Shown here: piece after piece, positions 63,139 to 64,000 of the stretch | Layout: each line of letters starts with the position of its first letter | Numbering within the stretch: the first letter of the stretch is position 1 | Origin: Thermoleophilaceae bacterium | GTDB taxonomy: Bacteria > Actinomycetota > Thermoleophilia > Solirubrobacterales > Thermoleophilaceae | Reading direction: 5' to 3' | Length of the DNA: 64,000 bases | Assembly: GCA_030446485.1 (NCBI GenBank) | Contig: JAUJNF010000008.1 | Location: 1-64,000 of the forward strand | Program-made: the position numbers and the translations under genes | Notes under the pieces: generated by a model | What the model was told of the DNA's origin: nothing | What the model saw: the letters and a program-made list of their open reading frames with translations, nothing else | Databases searched by the model: none

Positions 63139-64000
63139 GGTCGATCGCCCGCGCTTGGGCGCGCGGGCTGCCGGGCCGCCACGGCGGCGCTCTGGGGCTC
63201 GGCGCGCTTGCGGCGATCCTCGCCCTCGGGCTGGGGCTGCGGCTGGGCGCCGCCCTCGATCCGGTGGCGAACCCGCGCAGCGATTCGGTGAACTACCAGC
63301 GCATCGCCACCGCGCTGTACCACGACCAGCGCTTCGGGGACGAGGGCATGACGGTCGCCTCCGACTACTCGCCGGGCGCGCCGCTGCTGTTCGCCGCGGT
63401 GTACTACGCGACCGGTGCGCCCTACGCCCAGCGCGCGCTGATCGCGGTGGCGCTCCTCGGCGCGGGGATGGTCCTGCTCGTGTACCTACTCGGCCGGCGG
63501 CTGGCCGGCGCGGGCCGCCTCGGCCTCGCGGCGGGTCTCGGTGCGGCGCTCGTGGCCGCCGTCTATCCGTCCTACATCGAGTACAGCGGAAAGCTGATGT
63601 CAGAGCCCGTGGCCGCCTTCTTCGTGGCAGCGGCGGTGCTCGCCTTCCTGTGGGCGCTCGAGCGGCAGCGCGCGCGGGTGTGGGCGGTTCCGGGCCTGCT
63701 GCTCGGGGGCGCGGTGCTCACCCGGCCGGAGTACCTGGCGGTGGCCGCGGCCCTCGCGGTCGTGGCGCTCGTGGTGGTGATGCGCCGCGACGGCCGCCGC
63801 GCCGGGCTCGCCTCGGCCGCGGTGCTCGCCGCGGCCTGCGTTGTGGTGATCGCGCCGTGGACGGTACGGAACGCCCTGGTGCTCGACCGCTTCGTCCCGG
63901 TGTCCACCGGGGGCGGCAAGGCGCTGTTCGTCGGGACCTACCTCCCCGGGGACGGTTCGGAGCCCGAGGTGCGGCGAGTGCTGCTCGAGCGCTCGGGCGG
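63135..64000 (+). CDS. Membrane glycosyltransferase, paralogue 3 (partial)
   Basis: The first 288 residues of a third paralogue, cut by the right edge. It starts at an ATG overlapping the stop of paralogue 2 (ATGA). The visible region includes NPRSDSVNYQRIATALYHDQRFGD, SDYSPGAPLLFAAVYY and STGGGKALFVGTYLPGDG. The three genes are consecutive, co-oriented and nearly without gaps, indicating repeated tandem duplication. Confidence 0.85.
   Translation, partial: MRSIARAWARGLPGRHGGALGLGALAAILALGLGLRLGAALDPVANPRSDSVNYQRIATALYHDQRFGDEGMTVASDYSPGAPLLFAAVYYATGAPYAQRALIAVALLGAGMVLLVYLLGRRLAGAGRLGLAAGLGAALVAAVYPSYIEYSGKLMSEPVAAFFVAAAVLAFLWALERQRARVWAVPGLLLGGAVLTRPEYLAVAAALAVVALVVVMRRDGRRAGLASAAVLAAACVVVIAPWTVRNALVLDRFVPVSTGGGKALFVGTYLPGDGSEPEVRRVLLERSG

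Overview
This is a 64 kb, very GC-rich chromosomal segment from a bacterium that is almost certainly an actinobacterium. The evidence is heavy use of GTG/TTG starts, a fused PafB-PafC regulator, an F420-type PPOX protein, a class F-like sortase paired with a DUF4397 protein, a LigC-like ATP-dependent DNA ligase and a combined biotin carboxylase/BCCP subunit. Several proteins resemble those I associate with Thermoleophilia (Solirubrobacterales); that placement is inference. Genes are tightly packed, often with 4-bp start/stop overlaps. I see no insertion sequence, prophage, CRISPR array or rRNA. One tRNA gene, tRNA-Phe(GAA), is present.

Layout. 1-5.3 kb: Lhr-type helicase (cut by the left edge), a haem-oxygenase-like protein, a beta-lactamase-like hydrolase, a family 5 uracil-DNA glycosylase, a frameshifted SnoaL-like gene and a small lipoprotein. 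5.3-8.8 kb: an ABC-2 exporter pair, a DUF4234 membrane protein, RmlD-like reductase and PPOX protein. 8.8-14.2 kb: a coiled-coil protein with a nuclease-like core, fused PafBC, an OB-HD exoribonuclease and a PRC-barrel/DUF2382 stress protein. 14.3-20.2 kb: EcsC-like protein, ferritin-like protein, M16 peptidase, ChaB-like protein, a DrrAB exporter pair and a DsbA-family protein. 20.3-28.3 kb: tRNA-Phe, glyoxalase, DUF3352 lipoprotein, MrfA-type repair helicase, HAD phosphatase, MBL hydrolase, zinc alcohol dehydrogenase and an alpha/beta hydrolase. 28.4-37.5 kb: glycerate kinase, macro-domain protein, secreted sugar dehydrogenase, DMT transporter, a large membrane protein divergent from a MerR regulator around a 24-bp operator-like palindrome, then DNA ligase, SDR and a DtxR regulator. 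37.6-42.9 kb: DUF899 and aminotransferase genes (both frameshifted), sortase/DUF4397 pair and two paralogous helix-turn-helix membrane proteins. 42.9-52.7 kb: sucCD, HAD dehalogenase, DUF554, thioesterase, small regulator plus small membrane protein, a large secreted penicillin acylase and a biotin carboxylase. 52.8-64 kb: potassium channel, TAP-like hydrolase, a sulfur operon (sqdB-cysH-cysC-sat-tauE) and three tandem membrane glycosyltransferase paralogues running off the right edge.

How the genes work together. The clearest pathway is sulfate activation (ATP sulfurylase, APS kinase, APS/PAPS reductase) placed with UDP-sulfoquinovose synthase and a TauE/SafE exporter. This implies sulfite supply for sulfolipid head-group synthesis. 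DNA maintenance is a second theme (Lhr, UdgB, PafBC, MrfA, LigC), but those genes are scattered rather than one operon. The candidates for something little described are the twin HTH/transmembrane proteins, the coiled-coil nuclease-like protein, the basic C-terminal domain on the penicillin acylase, the sortase pair with a degenerate sorting signal, and intergenic heptamer repeats. Four single-base frameshifts, three within about 500 bp near 38 kb, look more like sequence errors than real gene decay.
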